Source: Labia minor (taxonomy: Eukaryota; Arthropoda; Insecta; Dermaptera; Spongiphoridae). Taken from it: a stretch of 64,000 nt of DNA. Where the stretch lies: contig OY720346.1 of the NCBI GenBank assembly GCA_963082975.1, positions 41,381,787 through 41,445,786 on the forward strand. The letters are read 5' to 3'. Numbering within the stretch: the first letter of the stretch is position 1; each line of letters begins with the position of its first letter. Positions 45,669-55,995 of the stretch are shown here, one piece after another. The translations under genes were made by a program, and so were the position numbers. Below the pieces are notes generated by a model. That model did no database searches. It saw only the letters and a list, made by a program, of their open reading frames with translations, and was not told where the DNA came from.

Positions 45669-46495
45669 ATATATTATAATATAATAAATATTTCAGATTT
45701 ATTCTTTAAACTAATTTAAAAATTATAAAAAGGGTTTACAAGATTTTATTTATACATTCCATTATATTAATATATTAAAATTAATCCATAAAATGTTTGT
45801 TTATTGTTTGTATTATGTTGGTATAATTAATTAATTTTGATTTGTTTCATTCTGATTGTTTTTAGATTTAAAAAAAATCATTAGTTTTTTTTTGATTCAA
45901 TTGTTTATAACAAAGCAGTTATTTCAAAATATTCAAATTAAATTGCATATGATTTATTGATTTTCAAGTTTTATTTTCAGTAAATGTATAATATTATAAA
46001 AATCCATAAAAAACAAACTCCAATCTAATATATAAAAATATATTCTATATTTTTTAATTTTGAAGACAATGCTTTTAAAAAAGTTTAATGTAATAAAAAA
46101 CAAAAAATGCTTTAACTCTGTCAATAAATTATCAAAATATCTTTTGAAAACATTAAATGAATTCATTAGTGGAAGTACATTTATATATATATGTTTGATA
46201 CATTCATAGATATATACCATATACAATTTTATAGACAATATTGGTGATGTTAAAAAAAATCAAATGATTTAAAACAAAATATATTGAGAGAGTATAATCA
46301 ATTTATTATTTGAATAGGCGTTGATAAAGTGTGGTTTCAATAATCATAAAGCTTAATTTAATAGTTATTAAGTGATTTGATTTTTTATTATTATTTTATG
46401 AAACTTGATAACATTAAAAATTATTTTATTAATGAATGATTTTTTTTTCTTGTTTACAAAATAATAAACTATACTAGATATTTTAAGTAGATTTA
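45669..46495. other. AT-rich DNA, nothing recognised
   Basis: No supported feature. Confidence 0.55.
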
Positions 46496-46497
46496 TA

Positions 46498-46995
46498 CAA
46501 GGGCAGGTCAATAAGTCCGAGACTTTTTGAATTTCCAATCTTTTAAATGAAATGTCAACATTGTTCCTGTCAGTAGGCAAATACAGATGATTTCTGTCGA
46601 AGATGGGTATTTTAGATTTTGTTTGACATCTATTATTATCACACTCGTGATTTTAAAGGAAAATGGAAAAAAGTAAATTTCCTTGAAAATCCATGAATCG
46701 GGTTACAAATTGCTCCCTCATCCGCCCTATTCTCCGGATTTAGCCCCAAGTGACTATTTCTCGTTTCTAAACCTGAAGAAATGTCACGACGGAAAGAGAT
46801 TTGACTACAACGATGAAATAATCTCACAAACATATACCTATTTTGATGTCATCGATAAATGTTTTTTGGAAGGAATAAAAAAATTGGATGAAGTGTATAG
46901 AACTCAAAGGAGACTACGTTGAAAAATAAAGTAATTTTTTATCCAAGTACCTGTGTTTCATTCAAAAAGTCATGGACTTATTGACTTGCTATTAT
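46498..46995 (+). mobile_element. Mariner deletion derivative, about 495 bp, copy 2
   Basis: The left end CAAGGGCAGGTCAATAAGTC faces the right end, inverse GCAAGTCAATAAGTCC. The plus strand has an open frame from 46683 with MKIHESGYKLLPHPPYSPDL, APSDYFSFLNLKK, GKRFDYNDEIISQTYTYFD and CFLEGIKKLDEV. It encodes only the C-terminal third, including the last catalytic Asp region. It shares the deletion junction ATGGAAAAAAGTAAATTT with the element at 40626-41113. The right boundary is approximate. Confidence 0.88.
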
Positions 46996-46996
46996 T

Positions 46997-47430
46997 TAGA
47001 TTATATTTGATAGGATTATAAGAAATAAAAAAAATTGATTGATATGATGTGAATCATAATTTACAAAAGTTAATCAAAACAAATATTAATCTTATTAAGC
47101 ACTTATATTATTATAGTTTAATATGAAATTCTAATGTTTATTTATTCATGTTTTACATGATAAATATGTATGCTTACTTAAAGAAATTTTAATAAAACAT
47201 TTTGTAGTCCACTAAATGGAAATATAAAGATTACTGTTATGAATATAAAAGGTTTGTTTAATGAAGCTCATGAATGCATTCCCTTCCTGAAAACATATTA
47301 AAACGTTTCAATTATAATAGACCTCGTCTTTGAGACGATTAATTAACAAGCTTAAAAACATTTCGCTACATATGCATATATTATCCCTTATTCTAAGACG
47401 ATTACATTGAAGAACTAAAGTACGTAAAAT
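46997..47430. other. AT-rich DNA, nothing recognised
   Basis: No supported feature. Confidence 0.5.
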
Positions 47431-47760
47431 ACCAAACCTTTCTCTCTCTCTCTCCTCGTCCTCTCTTTAGGGTGTTTGCTGAGCTTTTAACTCGACACCC
47501 TAAGGGCCTGTACGTGCATGTATTGTTAGTGTACGGGAGGAGGAAGCACTCTAATACACTTGCTCAGACGTACTCGTTCCCAGATTATCAGGACTCTATG
47601 CTGATGCTTGTGGCTAAATTAATATTTATCCTAGGCTAAAATGCTAAAGTCGTAGTCGGGGATAGCATGGGAAGGGGTGGGTTTTAATGCCAATGCACTT
47701 AAGCTTCCCGATGTTGTCCTCTTTTCCTTCTTGGGGCGATTTCTGTAAAAGTTAAAATTC
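47431..47760. promoter_or_regulatory. Candidate single-copy regulatory block
   Basis: About 330 bp of balanced composition after a (CT)n tract. It contains a perfect 9-bp inverted repeat, TTAGGGTGT (47467-47475) and ACACCCTAA (47495-47503). Close by are GTACGTGCATG and the paired ends of GTAC (47512) and GTAC (47534). No coding frame or repeat signature. Role unknown. Confidence 0.3.
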
Positions 47761-47899
47761 ATCAATGTTTTCTTTTCATTTCTTTCGTTCCAAAGAATAA
47801 AAAAAAATGAACATTATTTTTTATTTATGAACGGTTTAAAATTAAATGATATAAAAATGATGCACAAAATGGTTAAAAATAAAAATAACAATAATGATT

Positions 47900-48013
47900 G
47901 TATAGTAACGGAAAGTAACGGAAGAGGGGCGCTGTTGTTGGGTAATCAACCGGGTGGCAAAGCCCATTGCCAACAGCGCCCCCATAGTGTTTACATTTTT
48001 CCGTCACTCTACA
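47900..48013. mobile_element. Palindromic TA-type MITE, copy 3
   Basis: TGTATAGTAACGGAAAGTAA on the left and GTTTACATTTTTCCGTCACT on the right, with inner GGGGCGCTGTTGTTGGGTAA mirrored by TTGCCAACAGCGCCCCC. It is about 114 bp and clearly the same family as 39098-39225. Confidence 0.85.
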
Positions 48014-48904
48014 CATTAAATAGTTTTTCAAATAAAAAATAAAAAATTGAAATAATATATAATAAGTTTACAATATTTTTATATTTAAAAAAAAATCAAA
48101 TATCAAGAAATTATTGTGTTTGGAAATTTAAACTATTTATTTACCATTAACTTATTTTTTCAAATTTTTGATAGATATTAATAAAAATAATATATAATAG
48201 TATATACTCTAATCATTTTGTATCTAATATTATAAACTCGTAAAAATAAAAAATACAAACTTAAATTATTTATATAATATTATTAATAGAAAGTTTTCTT
48301 GACAATCAATTTTTCAAGGAGATATAATCACAATTTCACAAGTGTTTTTTTGAGATTAAAATAAAGACCATTGAAAATTGAATGCACTTTTCAACATGCC
48401 ATAATAATTTTAATAATTACTATTATTATTATCAAAAGCTTTATATCATCAAATAGGAATTTTTTTGAAAATATTTTCAAAGTTAATTATTATTTTTATT
48501 TATTTTCATCTTTTATTTCTCTCTTCAATTTCAGAATTGCCTTCACCATGGATATGAATATTATCTATCTAGGTCATCGTTTATATACATATAACTAGAG
48601 GTTTTATATAAAATATAATATAAAAAAAAACAAAAAAAAACTAAGTGCGATTACCAGACTCTAATTGATTTATTTTTACCTTAAATAAAGAAAAAAAAAA
48701 TAATTATTTTTTTCTTACACAGAAAAACAATAAATAATTAAATAAAGAGTTGGGCAATTTAAATCTTTGTCATTGTCATGTAGTAATATATATGAGAAAA
48801 TTCATTTTTTTATTCAAATTATGTTACAATTATTATTTATATCGTAACAACATATGAAATTATTTATTTTTTAAAAATCAGGATATTATAGTCCATTATA
48901 GGTA
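48014..48904. other. AT-rich DNA, nothing recognised
   Basis: No supported feature. Confidence 0.55.
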
Positions 48905-49128
48905 CATGTATAGAATGGAAGAGAAAAGAACGGAGGAAAATATATTGGTGGGGAGTCCGATTGGGAAACGTTTGCTAGGAAGAAAAGAACCCGGTGGGTG
49001 GACAATCTAGGAAATGACATGAGAGAGATAAGAGAGGGTAGGGTTTGGATGGTTGTGCCTCAGGATAGGGATACTTGGAGAAATGTGGATGCTGCGGCAA
49101 CGTGTACATAGATAGATAGAATTATTGT
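48905..49128 (+). mobile_element. LINE fragment: reverse transcriptase C-terminal tail, copy 5
   Basis: Short 5'-truncated copy covering RMEEKRTEENILVGSPIGK-like sequence to the family 3' end (WLCLRIGILGEMWMLRQ in one frame). It ends in ATAGATAGATAGAATT (49108-49123), the GATA-type tail. Confidence 0.82.
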
Positions 49129-49699
49129 TCCATTAAATTAATGTCGTTTATACAATATACTTTTATAATTTTAATGAAATAAATTCAATTCTAAATTCAT
49201 ATATATTATTATTTTATTAATTGTATATATATTTGTATTTTTGAAATATTAAACTTCTCTAAGGATTTTTTTGAAATTCACACCATAGATAATTTTTATA
49301 AAGAAAAATTGATCTACATTGATTTCAGGCTAGGGAAAATCATCTTTGTTAGTTTATTCTTAATTTAAAATAGGAATTTTAATAATAATAAAAATGGCGC
49401 CGGGTTACGCCGGACAGCGCTTCCTTAAATACAAAATGTTATAAATACAATACAATTAAAAATATTTATTTTAATAACATTTTGTAATCAAATTACGAAA
49501 TATATTTTATGTTCTATCCAAAGGCCATACTTTTCTCTCTTTCAGTGTATTAATATGTACGTTTAAGAGCTTTATATATTATAATTATTTTTTAATTTAT
49601 GTTCTTTTAAATTATTTGTAATGGTTTCATGTCTTTTGTCGTTTGTTTATTTTAAATAATAATTTTAGTCTTAAATATCCATGTTCATAAGGAATAATT
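49129..49699. other. AT-rich DNA; small GC hairpin and hAT-like stretch
   Basis: GGCGCCGGGTTACGCCGG near 49397 is an isolated GC-rich hairpin. Next to it, 49464-49512 resembles the 30-bp tandem unit of the second hAT (TTTATTTTAATAACATTTTG, AATCAAATTACGAAAT). This may be a fragment of a related element. Confidence 0.4.
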
Positions 49700-50346
49700 T
49701 TTTACTATCTCGTAAGAGATAGTATTGCGATCACGAAAATTTTCGATGTTGAGATTTTGATGTTTTTATACTTTTTGAAGGTTCTTGAATCATTTTCACT
49801 AAGGTTGAGAAAAATGTCTGTGTGTGTATGTGTGTGTGTGTGTGTGTATGTATGTAGACAAGATTGCGCAAAAACGGTTTGAGCTAGAATGATGAAATTT
49901 GGTACATGGACATTATTCAAAATTCCTAGTTTTCTATCAACTTTTGAGAAAAGTAGCTCAACCGGAAGAGGGTCATTACCTACAACGTTTTGATTTTTTT
50001 TCCTCTAAAGTGACCGTAAAAATAAAGATGTATGTTTGATAATTTTTCACATGATTAATAATTGTATAAAACTGCTATATATAGAATTTCAGCTTGATTG
50101 AATGGCTGAAAGTACCAGAATTAATTTTTTAACACTGCAAATCTCACGCGCCAACACGTGCCATGGTGCCATCAATTAAAAGCCAAACATGCGCTGGTTT
50201 AATATTTATTATTTATAATTTATAATTAATTAAATTAAATTTAAATATAATATATTATGTTATTTAATCCAATTGAAATTGCGAAATAGTCGAGTGGAGA
50301 CACTCCAGCTTATTTAAAATACCGAGCGGCGGCTCGGTGAACCAGG
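49700..50346 (+). repeat. Dispersed repeat family R2, copy 2 (most complete)
   Basis: Starts with a hairpin CTATCTC-GTAA-GAGATAG (49705-49722). It runs through a (TG)n tract (49818-49850), GACAAGATTGCGCAAAAACG, TGATGAAATTTGGTACATGG, TTTCTATCAACTTTTGAGAA, and a second hairpin GAGTGGAGACACTC (50292-50305). It ends after a GC-rich hairpin CCGAGC-GGCG-GCTCGG (50322-50337). It has no coding capacity or terminal inverted repeats. Terminal hairpins recall Helitron-like elements, but no CTRR end is present. Confidence 0.75.
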
Positions 50347-51415
50347 TACTATATATAATACCAGATATATTTAATAATATAAATAAAAATAACAATTCAA
50401 TGCAAATTTTCGATTATTTATTTAATTTAGTGTAAAATTTAAATATAATAATAAAGTTCTTTATTTTAATAAATCTAATTAATATCTTTACATGTGTCTA
50501 TATTATTGTTGAATTAGAAGTTTGTATGTAAATTGATTTAATGACGATTGATTATTCAATTGGTTAAATGACAACGGAGTGAAAATTATTAGGATGTTGT
50601 GTTTATAATAATTTGCAACCCTCCCACCACATATTTTCCCTTACCCCTATTTTATCCATTCACTCACTCACTCTCTCATCCTTTCTAAAGCATTACGTAC
50701 TGTTTCCAAGTTTTAATGTTAATTTGAAAGTTATGTTTATTGTGAAAAGATACATTGATATGGAGGCAATTTTATAGTTCACTAAATCATTTCATATTTT
50801 AACTATCTGATTTAATTTGTAAATATATGTTAAGTGAAATTCGAAACTACAGAAAGCAAATGATAATAAATTTTCATTTGCGGTTTGAAAAATGAAAAGG
50901 AAATTTGATTTGTTTTCTTTTTTTTTTTGCTTCTCTCTTTCCTCCTATAGTGGATTGAACTTTATGAAATAAAACACATATTTTATGGGCAAATGTCTTT
51001 TTTTATTATAATTTATTGTTTTTTTATTTAATCTGATTATTTCGATCGATTGGGAGCTATCCTTAAAAAGAGAGAAAAATATCCTTGATAGAATGATAAA
51101 TTATCAAAAATGTTATTAGTAGAAACGTTTTGATTAAAATCATCCTCTAATTTGATATGAATAAATATAATATATATTTCATCATCATATTTTTAATTAT
51201 TCTAAAAATAATAAACAAAAAAATAAAAAAAATAAATTTATTTTTAATAAAATTAACAATTTTTCTATTAGAAAATAATAAATTTTCTATAAATAAAAAT
51301 TAATCCGGCAAATCTTATTTTTCTTTAATAAAATAAATATTTAACCTTTTCAATCTTTTTATAATTCTTTGTAAAGCAACTACATGAGTATTTATAAATA
51401 TTATTTGTTTAGTTA
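50347..51415. other. AT-rich DNA, nothing recognised
   Basis: No supported feature. A pyrimidine-rich stretch lies at 50615-50700. Confidence 0.5.
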
Positions 51416-51416
51416 G

Positions 51417-51533
51417 TTACTGAGGCGCCGAGTTATTTGATGCTTCGTTGAATTGAATGCGGTATCCAAGACTTACTTCATCTGGTTCTATTTTTTGATA
51501 ATGTGGTACAGTCTTCCTTGGCTCTATTGACAT
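51417..51533 (-). other. Candidate short exon or small ORF
   Basis: A more complex island in AT-rich DNA. On the minus strand ATG at 51533 opens a 38-codon frame starting MSIEPRKTVPHYQKIEPDE and ending at TAA 51417-51419. The stretch 51523-51477 is flanked by CAATAG and by GTAAGT, good acceptor and donor sequences, so it could instead be a 47-nt internal exon. I do not recognise the peptide. Confidence 0.25.
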
Positions 51534-51959
51534 AAATATATTATACATTGATTAAAACGTTTTCTTATTGGGGAGAATTTTAAGTAAATATTACAAATAA
51601 AAGATGGGATATAGGATTATTTTAATTACATCTTCAATATTTAATTTATGTTAAATATATAAATAAAGTTTTAAACAAAATTCCTATATAATGTTCGAAT
51701 ATTAACTAACTATTCAGGTATGGATTTATTCAACTTCCGAGGGTTTCCATTTAATTAGGTTTATTTTCTTAATATGGATGGTTTGTTGGCTGTCTATCAG
51801 GTGAACCATTTAAGAAATACCGTTTAAGCAACAACCCTTAATTGGATCTATAAGTTCCAGATGTCCTGCCTTCTAATTGCAAATGCCTATGTAATAATTT
51901 AACAGATTGTAATAAGATGCAATGGGCTTGAAATGATTATAAGCAACAAATGTTTAAAT

Positions 51960-51993
<34 letters not shown>

Positions 51994-53673
51994 TAAAGGC
52001 AACTAATAAAATGAAGAACATTTATTTTATTTAAAATATAATTATATTTGTATGTTTATTATTATGTTTTAGGTTATAATTATAAAAGGGGATTTTACTT
52101 ACTCAAAAATAATAATTAAATGATAATAACTTAATATATAATTATTAGTTTTTGAAATTTAAATTGAATTAAACTTAAAATTAATATAAAAATTTAATAT
52201 TTTAATTTTTCAATTCTTTAAAAACTGATAAAGTCATATGAATAGACATAGATAGACAAAAAACGTGGATTAGTAAGATGTATTTGCGATTATAGGTATT
52301 TTTTTTTATTTAATTTGAGGAAAAAATGTATATTTTTATAAAATGTACAAACAAAAACTAGATAATAGTTATACTATAATAAATTTTTATACCTATTTTA
52401 TAGAATTAATAAAATTAAAATAAATAAATTAAAAATTAATTTTAACTTATGATTGATATTGATTTAAGCGTCTTATATGGGGTACCTAGATGTAAATTAA
52501 GAATGATGAAAGTGAAAAAAAGGAGAAAACAGTTAAATTAATTTTTTTGTATGTCTAAATAGAAAGATAATAGATAAAAGTCGAATTCGAGTGCATTTTC
52601 TATTTTTTCTTTACAATCCTTTCAAACTAATTTCTTTCATTTGGATAAATTTTTAGTATATTATTTATCTGCCAGGTACCTTCCAATCTTCCTTTCCAAG
52701 AAGTCCGATTAGCTCTTATCCTATCCTCATTACACTTATTTTGCATATTTTATATAAATATTGCTGGCGACACACACACGGTCAACCCCTTTTATCATAT
52801 ATCATTTATTCCTTACCTTTATTTCATTTTCACCACTAATGTTCCCATACCATTTAATATACCTTTCTATTTTTTTTCAAGTCCCTCCATTTAGGTGACA
52901 CTTTCCCCCCTCGCCCCTTCAAATAGGTTATAAAAGGCATTGCTTATTATTATTAGTATTATAATTTTATGAATATATTATAAAAATAATTGAAATTTTT
53001 GATAATCTAATTTTAATAACAATTATTTTCATATATAATTTCTCTGAAATTCGAAATTAGTGTGAATGAAGAAGATAAATTAAAATAAATAAAGAAAAAG
53101 AATTAAAAATAACAGAAAATATATTTCATAACTTAAATAAATGAAAATTTAAATAAAAAGATTAAATAAAAATTTTCCACATTTTTTGATTCATTATTAT
53201 ATTTTTAATTAAAAAAAAAAATAACAAAAAACAACAAAATATACAATTAGAATTTTTTCTTTGAAATTATATTTGCAAATTCAATTCTATTGATTTAGTA
53301 AATAATTGTTTAATACATTCACAATTGTATATAAAATACATAGAAATAAACTCGAATGATATATACACGTATATATAAATTCAATCCATTTATTCTATTA
53401 TTACAATAAAATCAATCAATAAAACATTTTTTTTAACATCATTACGATTGTTCAATTTAATTTTATTATTTTTCTATCGTTTTTAAATGAATATCTGCCA
53501 TCATGAAATGTTGAAATAACATTAATAAATAAATAAATATATCCATGTGTCTTGAAATGATTTGAATTTAAATAAGTTTAAATATATAAATTAATGTAAT
53601 TTTTTTTTTTTTTTTTTGTTAAAAGAAAGGATTCTAATTGAAATTCTCACTTGTTATAAAATTTGTTTTTTTT
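51534..53673. other. AT-rich DNA with microsatellites
   Basis: (AG)15 lies at about 51962-51991. A moderately complex stretch at 52640-52930 contains (AC)n near 52770 and no repeat signature. Nothing is assigned. Confidence 0.45.
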
Positions 53674-53974
53674 TACTATCTCTTTCGATGTCGAGATTTT
53701 GATGTTTTTATACGATTTGAAGGTCCTGAGTCATTTTCACTAAGGTTGAGAAAAATGTCTATGTGTGTATATATGTGTGTGTAGACAAGATTACGCAAAA
53801 TGGTTTAAGCTAGACTAATTAAATTTGGTACACTGGCATTATTCAAAATTTGTAGTTTTCTATCAACTTTTGAGAAATGTAGCTCTTTCTTACTTCGTTT
53901 TCATTTTTTTTTACACTAAACTAACCGTGAAAATAAAGATATATGTTCACATGATTAAAATTTGTATAAAACTG

Positions 53975-54262
53975 CTAATATGTAAGTGTGTGGGTGAATT
54001 AAGTCTTACTCGATTCTGTAAGCAAAATAGTTTTATTTTATTATAGAATTATATACAAAAATATACATTAAAACATATTTACCTGTAAGTAAAATAGAAT
54101 TAGACAAGAGTCCCTCATTCACCCACTCGTATGCAACCCATTAATGGATATCATCAATGCATTTAATATCCTAAGCATATCAAGTGAGTATGCAAGTGAA
54201 CTACCATCCAATGCTACCAACCTCAGATAAAATGAATATATTGGTAAATATGATTTACATAT
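53975..54262. mobile_element. Unclassified inverted-repeat insertion, about 285 bp
   Basis: Sequence absent from the other R2 copies. GTGTGGGTGAATTAAGTCTT near 53987 pairs imperfectly with the inverse of CTCATTCACCCACT (54113-54126). The outer ends ATGTAAGT and inverse ATGTAAAT may be short terminal repeats. No coding capacity and no superfamily assignment. Confidence 0.5.
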
Positions 54263-54270
54263 ATATATAG

Positions 54271-55313
54271 CACGGATGGCGAACCTTTTTCAATGTCCGT
54301 GCCACAAAATTATAAAAAATCTTTTTGAAGTAACTAACGTGCCACAAAATTGTCATTTTTTTCTCTATCACCTGTACCCCTTTTAGCTTGAATATATAAT
54401 CGAATATTTTTGTATAACTTCTAACTACCCTGTATAAAAGTGTTATAATTTTAAATATAAATGATTATTAAAAAATTTGGAATTTATTTTTGGTAAAAAT
54501 ATATCTTTCCTAAAATTTTTTATTTTATTTTTATTGTATGGAAATTCATTAATTGATTTTAGTTTTTAGTTTTTAGTTGTAGAAAATGACAAAAAGCAAA
54601 ATTTATATCACTTACATTTTCTTGTTTTGATAATGATATGTTAAATTCTAGAAAAAGATTGCGATTCTGGCACTATTTTCCAACCGTCCTATGCGTAAAT
54701 TAAAGCTTGATATAGATTTTATAAAATTAATTTTTCTTTTTTTTAATAAATATTGATAAAATTTACAGCATATATTAAAATATGAGCATATAAGAATATT
54801 CTGTTAATATGTGTATTTCATCGCCCCATTCAATTTGGAGTTTATAACTTTACAATTTCCCAGCCAAACAGACAAATAAAATGACAGACACGAAAAATAC
54901 AAAAGTCATATTTGGGTTCCCCAGGTCATGAAGAGTAAAGATTTGCAAAAAATTTTAAATCCTGAACAATGTTATTTGTACGGTAACAACACGCAATGAC
55001 ATAATCAAAGTCCAAACGGTATACACTGAGTCTGTCTATCTATCATGAATGTTTTTATACTGTGAGGGAATTCAAGCGATATTTCAGCTTAATAAAATGT
55101 ATAATTTGCCGGTTTAATCTATTAAGATAGATAAATAAATATTAAGTACTTCAAATTTTATAAATTTTAATTTTAATCTGATTTATTCATTTTTAATTTA
55201 TTTCTATTCTAAAAAGTTATAATTATTAAAAAAATAATTTTGTCTTTATGCGTGTCATGAAATTTTTCAAACGTGCCACTTTTGGCACGCGTGCCATAGG
55301 TTCGCCATCCCTG
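54271..55313. mobile_element. Non-autonomous hAT element, 1043 bp
   Basis: The ends CACGGATGGCGAACC and inverse CAGGGATGGCGAACC are flanked by a perfect 8-bp duplication ATATATAG (54263-54270, 55314-55321) of nnnTAnnn form. Subterminal CGTGCCA motifs are repeated at both ends (54299, 54340, 55272, 55290). The intact target is seen in R2 copy 2 at 50077-50084. The interior is AT-rich. One stretch (54888-54975) resembles 7090-7145. No transposase. Confidence 0.92.
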
Positions 55314-55535
55314 ATATATAGTATTTCAGTTTGCCGGTATTAATTTTTTTAACGCTTCAGCACGTGACGTGGTATCATCAACAAAGAGCCAAACACGCGC
55401 TGGTTTAATAAATATTATTTATTAATTCTAATTTATAATTTAATTAATTATTATTAATTTAAATATAATATATGTTAATTAATCCAATTCAAAATTACGA
55501 GATAATCGAGTGAAGTCACTCCAGATTTCTTTGTT

Positions 55536-55649
55536 ATCAATATTCCATGCTAAATTTTCTGATTTAAATTTGATCTATAACTCAAATCCACATCTAATTT
55601 ATATATCTATCTCTATTGGTATTAATTGGTATGTTTTCTTTAGTTCATG
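55536..55649. other. AT-rich DNA
   Basis: Short gap without features. Confidence 0.4.
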
Positions 55650-55995
55650 TGATGACCACACGATTTTAATCCTTATTATGATTTAATTAAAGGATTGGTT
55701 AGTTTCCCTAAAGGTATTAAGAGAAGGGGTCTCTTGTAATTAAACTAGAAGTATAGAACTGTTGTATATAGCACCTTTAATTAGATATAGGATGCTAACG
55801 TAACTGGATGACCCCCGATGCGTGGCACGCATCAACCCTTTAATGATCGCTCCTCTCCCTTCATCCCTGCTTTTCCCCTCTCCTCTCTCACTTTGCCTGT
55901 CAATTCAATTACTCGAGAGAGTCTTCTTCTATCATGACAAGTAGTCGCTCTCGTTTACACTCTCAACTTCTCAATTTCACCTCGCTAGTACTAAT
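55650..55995. promoter_or_regulatory. Candidate conserved regulatory block
   Basis: A block of about 350 bp of higher complexity without repeat signatures. It contains a perfect palindrome GATGCGTGGCACGCATC (55817-55833) and several TAATTA or TTAATTA homeodomain-type cores (55685, 55737, 55780). A pyrimidine-rich stretch lies at 55850-55900. No coding frame. Function is inferred from composition and motifs only. Confidence 0.3.

Larger units (their letters stand above)
53674..55535 (+). repeat. Dispersed repeat family R2, copy 3, interrupted twice
   Basis: Left part 53674-53974, right part 55322-55535, in the same orientation as copy 2. The break lies within the GCTATATATAG site that is intact in copies 1 and 2. 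Between the parts lie an inverted-repeat insertion (53975-54262) and a hAT element (54271-55313). The right part keeps CGCGCTGGTTTAATA and the GAGTGAAGTCACTC hairpin. Confidence 0.78.

Noticed and set aside
49705..49920. 71-codon open frame on the minus strand with a His-Thr repeat
   Set aside because: The His-Thr run is a translation of the (TG)n tract of the R2 repeat, and the frame matches the R2 non-coding sequence.
50322..50346. Canonical Helitron 3' end after the CCGAGC hairpin of R2
   Set aside because: The hairpin is followed by TGAACCAGGTACTAT with no CTRR terminus, so I left R2 unclassified.
51961..51992. Regulatory GAGA-factor site cluster
   Set aside because: A plain (AG)15 microsatellite with no neighbouring regulatory-looking sequence; several similar (CT)n tracts occur in the window.
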